Positions 61,901 through 64,000 of a stretch of DNA of 64,000 nucleotides are shown piece after piece; the first letter of the stretch is position 1, and every line of letters begins with the position of its first letter. Made by a program: the position numbers and the translations under genes. Under the pieces are notes generated by a model. That model saw only the letters and a list, made by a program, of their open reading frames with translations, had not been told where the DNA came from and did not search any database. Source of the stretch: Lomentospora prolificans (taxonomy: Eukaryota; Ascomycota; Sordariomycetes; Microascales; Microascaceae); the NCBI GenBank assembly GCA_029532625.1, contig JARFXM010000001.1, positions 806,001 through 870,000 on the forward strand, read 5' to 3'.

Positions 61901-63873
61901 AACCGACAGTGCAGAGGCACAAATCCTGGATGGACCAGGTTTGGCTGGGAAAGCACTCGCGGTCATGGTGATGAACGGACGTGCGCCGCTGCCCTGCACA
62001 ATCTGCGACTCGTCGAAGTCGCGCGCGAACCGAGACGAGACCGTGAGCCAGGTGCCGGGCCCATCAAGTCCTCAGCATTACGAATGATGCGCCTCGAAAT
62101 TTTACCTAGTGTGTGTGTGTGCCCGGAGTTCCAGGGCTGGGGAGAAGAATATGCCCATTCTTGTGCTATTCCTTCAGGTGTTTATCGGGAGGTTTAATTT
62201 CCAGTTCCACGAGACTGGTGAACCCCTTCTCGCCTTATCGTAATGGTGCTCACCCTTCTTTCCATGGTTCGAGTGAGAAACGTACCGATCCCTACAGAGG
62301 AGACCCACTGGTTCCAGCCGCACGGGGATCGTTAAGATGAGTGCTACGGTAGGGAGGTACCAGATACGAAATGCGGACTGAAAACGTTTATTGCACTAAC
62401 AGCTGACCACGCTCATCGAAGCGCAAATTGCTTGCGGATTAACGACAGCCAGGAACCCAAGACTATGTCTTGGCGCGGACCCTCTCTTTTCAGCCCGGCC
62501 TAGCTTCGATACCTTGGTACAAACACGGTGGTGCCATGGAGCCCTTGGATAGACCCAGCCAAGTTTAACAGCCAGAGCACGAAGTACCTACCCCTGTACG
62601 AGTCATGCTATATTAGCGACCAATTAAGTGTACCAAAACCTGGTCCTGGTCTCTCCTTTTTTTTGTGGGCTCCGTCTTGAAGTCTCCAAGTCCCTGGATA
62701 TACGGCATCCGGATTAGGGTACTCGTTCAATTCAGTGAAACCACCCTCCCCATCGAAGGATGCTTGGCACCTTCCGCCAGAGCTTATTCACGTCAACCAC
62801 CCACACTTATGCATGTCTCTGCTGGCGACAGCAGAATTTCTTCGTATTTCCGCAGCGCCACGTCTGTCGGGCCTGCGTGCACACACTTCATGCTCCATGC
62901 GCCCACCACCGGACCACTCAGATCTGAACAATGGACCCCAGAGGAAACGGTGCCTTTTCCTCATCTCCTCCCCTCGGAGTCCACATGCGATCCCGCAAGA
63001 TTCAAGTTGATTCTCGCCTGAGATCACTTCCTTCCAAACGCGGGTGTCGTGAAGGGGAAAGAGCTACAAATTCAACGAAAGGATAAAGTGATTGCGTCAA
63101 TCGAGCTGACTCAAAAGTCTCGCCAGTGTTTGTCTTGAAGAGCTCCGTTGGGGGCCGCCCGCCACAGCTTGGCTTCGTGCCGGTGGCTCACCAGGCCTTC
63201 AAGCTCTGGCCAATATTGCGCAGAAAATTCCGCCCATGGAGGCCGGGCAACCTCGCCATCGTAGTATAGTCAGCGGAAATCCCCCTGAGCGGTGCTGATC
63301 TGTTCCGACCGCTGGCTGGCCACCGAAGTACAAGTCGCCCTACCAGACAAAGTTTCCTGCCCCCGGCCGAAGAGAACGGGGAGCGAGGAACAGTGAGGGC
63401 TGTCCTGGGCCTGTGCCATGGTGACGCTCGCGGTTCCCGGAAACCAATCGCCTCGTATCCCTACCATTCTTATGCACTGGCAGGGCAGGTACCTGGAACA
63501 AAAATTCAATAGTTCATGGCCACTGCATCGGCCATCAAATTTGCGGGTTTCCACACAAACGACGCCCCCGTCACCTTGGGATTGGCTTCGCATCCCAATG
63601 CATGCACCGTTTTGGTTGCCAAGGTTGGAACCAGCCTAGCAGCCTTGTTGTCCCCCCGCTCCCCACACCCATGCTCCTCACGATTCCATTTTCTCTTGTG
63701 GCAGAGAGCAAGAGAAGCGACCTTGGGAAACGGCGTCGAAAATGCGGAACCCCTGTGCGGCTAGTGTAATCTCCACCAGCGTCTGGTATCCTGTACCCTA
63801 CCTTCTTGGATGCCGGTCGTGGGTTCTCCAAGTCCGGAACACTCCCATCGTGGCTTACGCCTGCTTGCCCAGT

Positions 63874-63888
63874 CCCCCCCCCCCCCCC
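63874..63888. repeat. C(15) homopolymer tract
   Basis: Fifteen C residues near the right end of the window, in sequence without a gene. Confidence 0.85.
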
Positions 63889-64000
63889 TTTTGGGCAGGG
63901 GCCTTTTCATAGTTTCTTAAAAGAGGACGCATCCAGGGCTAACCTTCTCCTTCTTTTCCTTTCTTCTCCAGGTCTAATACCTCTTAATAACATCTCGTGT

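Larger units (their letters stand above)
57931..64000. other. Gene-free right flank
   Basis: The left edge is the promoter of the Ega3-type gene. The remainder (about 5.5 kb) has only motif-free frames up to 160 codons, a T(31) tract at 58940-58970 and a C(15) tract at 63874-63888. The final 60 bases are C/T-rich with an AG and could be the leader of a gene beyond the window. No part of an agd3-like deacetylase is seen. Confidence 0.5.

Noticed and set aside
1..64000. CRISPR arrays, insertion sequences, bacterial operons or riboswitches
   Set aside because: No regularly spaced repeats or transposase motifs were seen, and the gene structure is eukaryotic.

Overview
The window is nuclear DNA of a filamentous ascomycete (Pezizomycotina, most likely a Sordariomycete; I cannot name the genus). 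The evidence is short spliceosomal introns of about 50-210 nt with GTAAGT-type donors and CTGAC/CTAAC-like branch points, a tRNA-Leu with a canonical intron after position 37, a Pth11-type rhodopsin-domain receptor, and the galactosaminogalactan (GAG) gene set known from Aspergillus and relatives. Gene density is low: ten supported protein genes (one interrupted), one doubtful gene, one decayed gene and one tRNA, separated by gene-free spacers of up to about 11 kb rich in homopolymer and dinucleotide tracts.

Layout. 1-7.2 kb: a 4-exon FAD monooxygenase (+) converging on a 4-exon Pth11-like membrane receptor (-). 12.1-14.1 kb: a 6-exon MFS anion:cation symporter (+), followed by a doubtful two-exon ORF without an ATG. 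16.8-17.9 kb: a decayed fungal AAA-ATPase gene. 18.8-21.0 kb: a divergent pair of intronless genes resembling bacterial PaiB (FMN-binding split barrel) and PaiA (polyamine-type GNAT acetyltransferase), then a tRNA-Leu(AAG). 24.2-33.1 kb: a single gene for a 2892-residue membrane glycosyltransferase with a C-terminal PelF/GT4 module (Gtb3 type). 42.2-43.8 kb: a UDP-sugar 4-epimerase (Uge3 type) broken by a 2-nt frameshift. 54.6-57.9 kb: convergent genes for a spherulin-4/GH135 protein (Sph3 type) and a type-II-anchored GH114 endo-alpha-1,4-galactosaminidase (Ega3 type).

How they work together. The last four genes match four of the five members of the GAG locus. The epimerase would supply UDP-Gal and UDP-GalNAc, the giant transferase would polymerise and probably export the chain, and the two glycoside hydrolases would trim it. 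The fifth member, the deacetylase agd3, is not seen, and the locus is spread over 33 kb. The PaiA/PaiB pair is the most unusual unit outside that locus, because in Bacillus the same two families form the paiAB operon. Exon boundaries were derived by hand from splice signals and reading-frame continuity; no similarity search was run.
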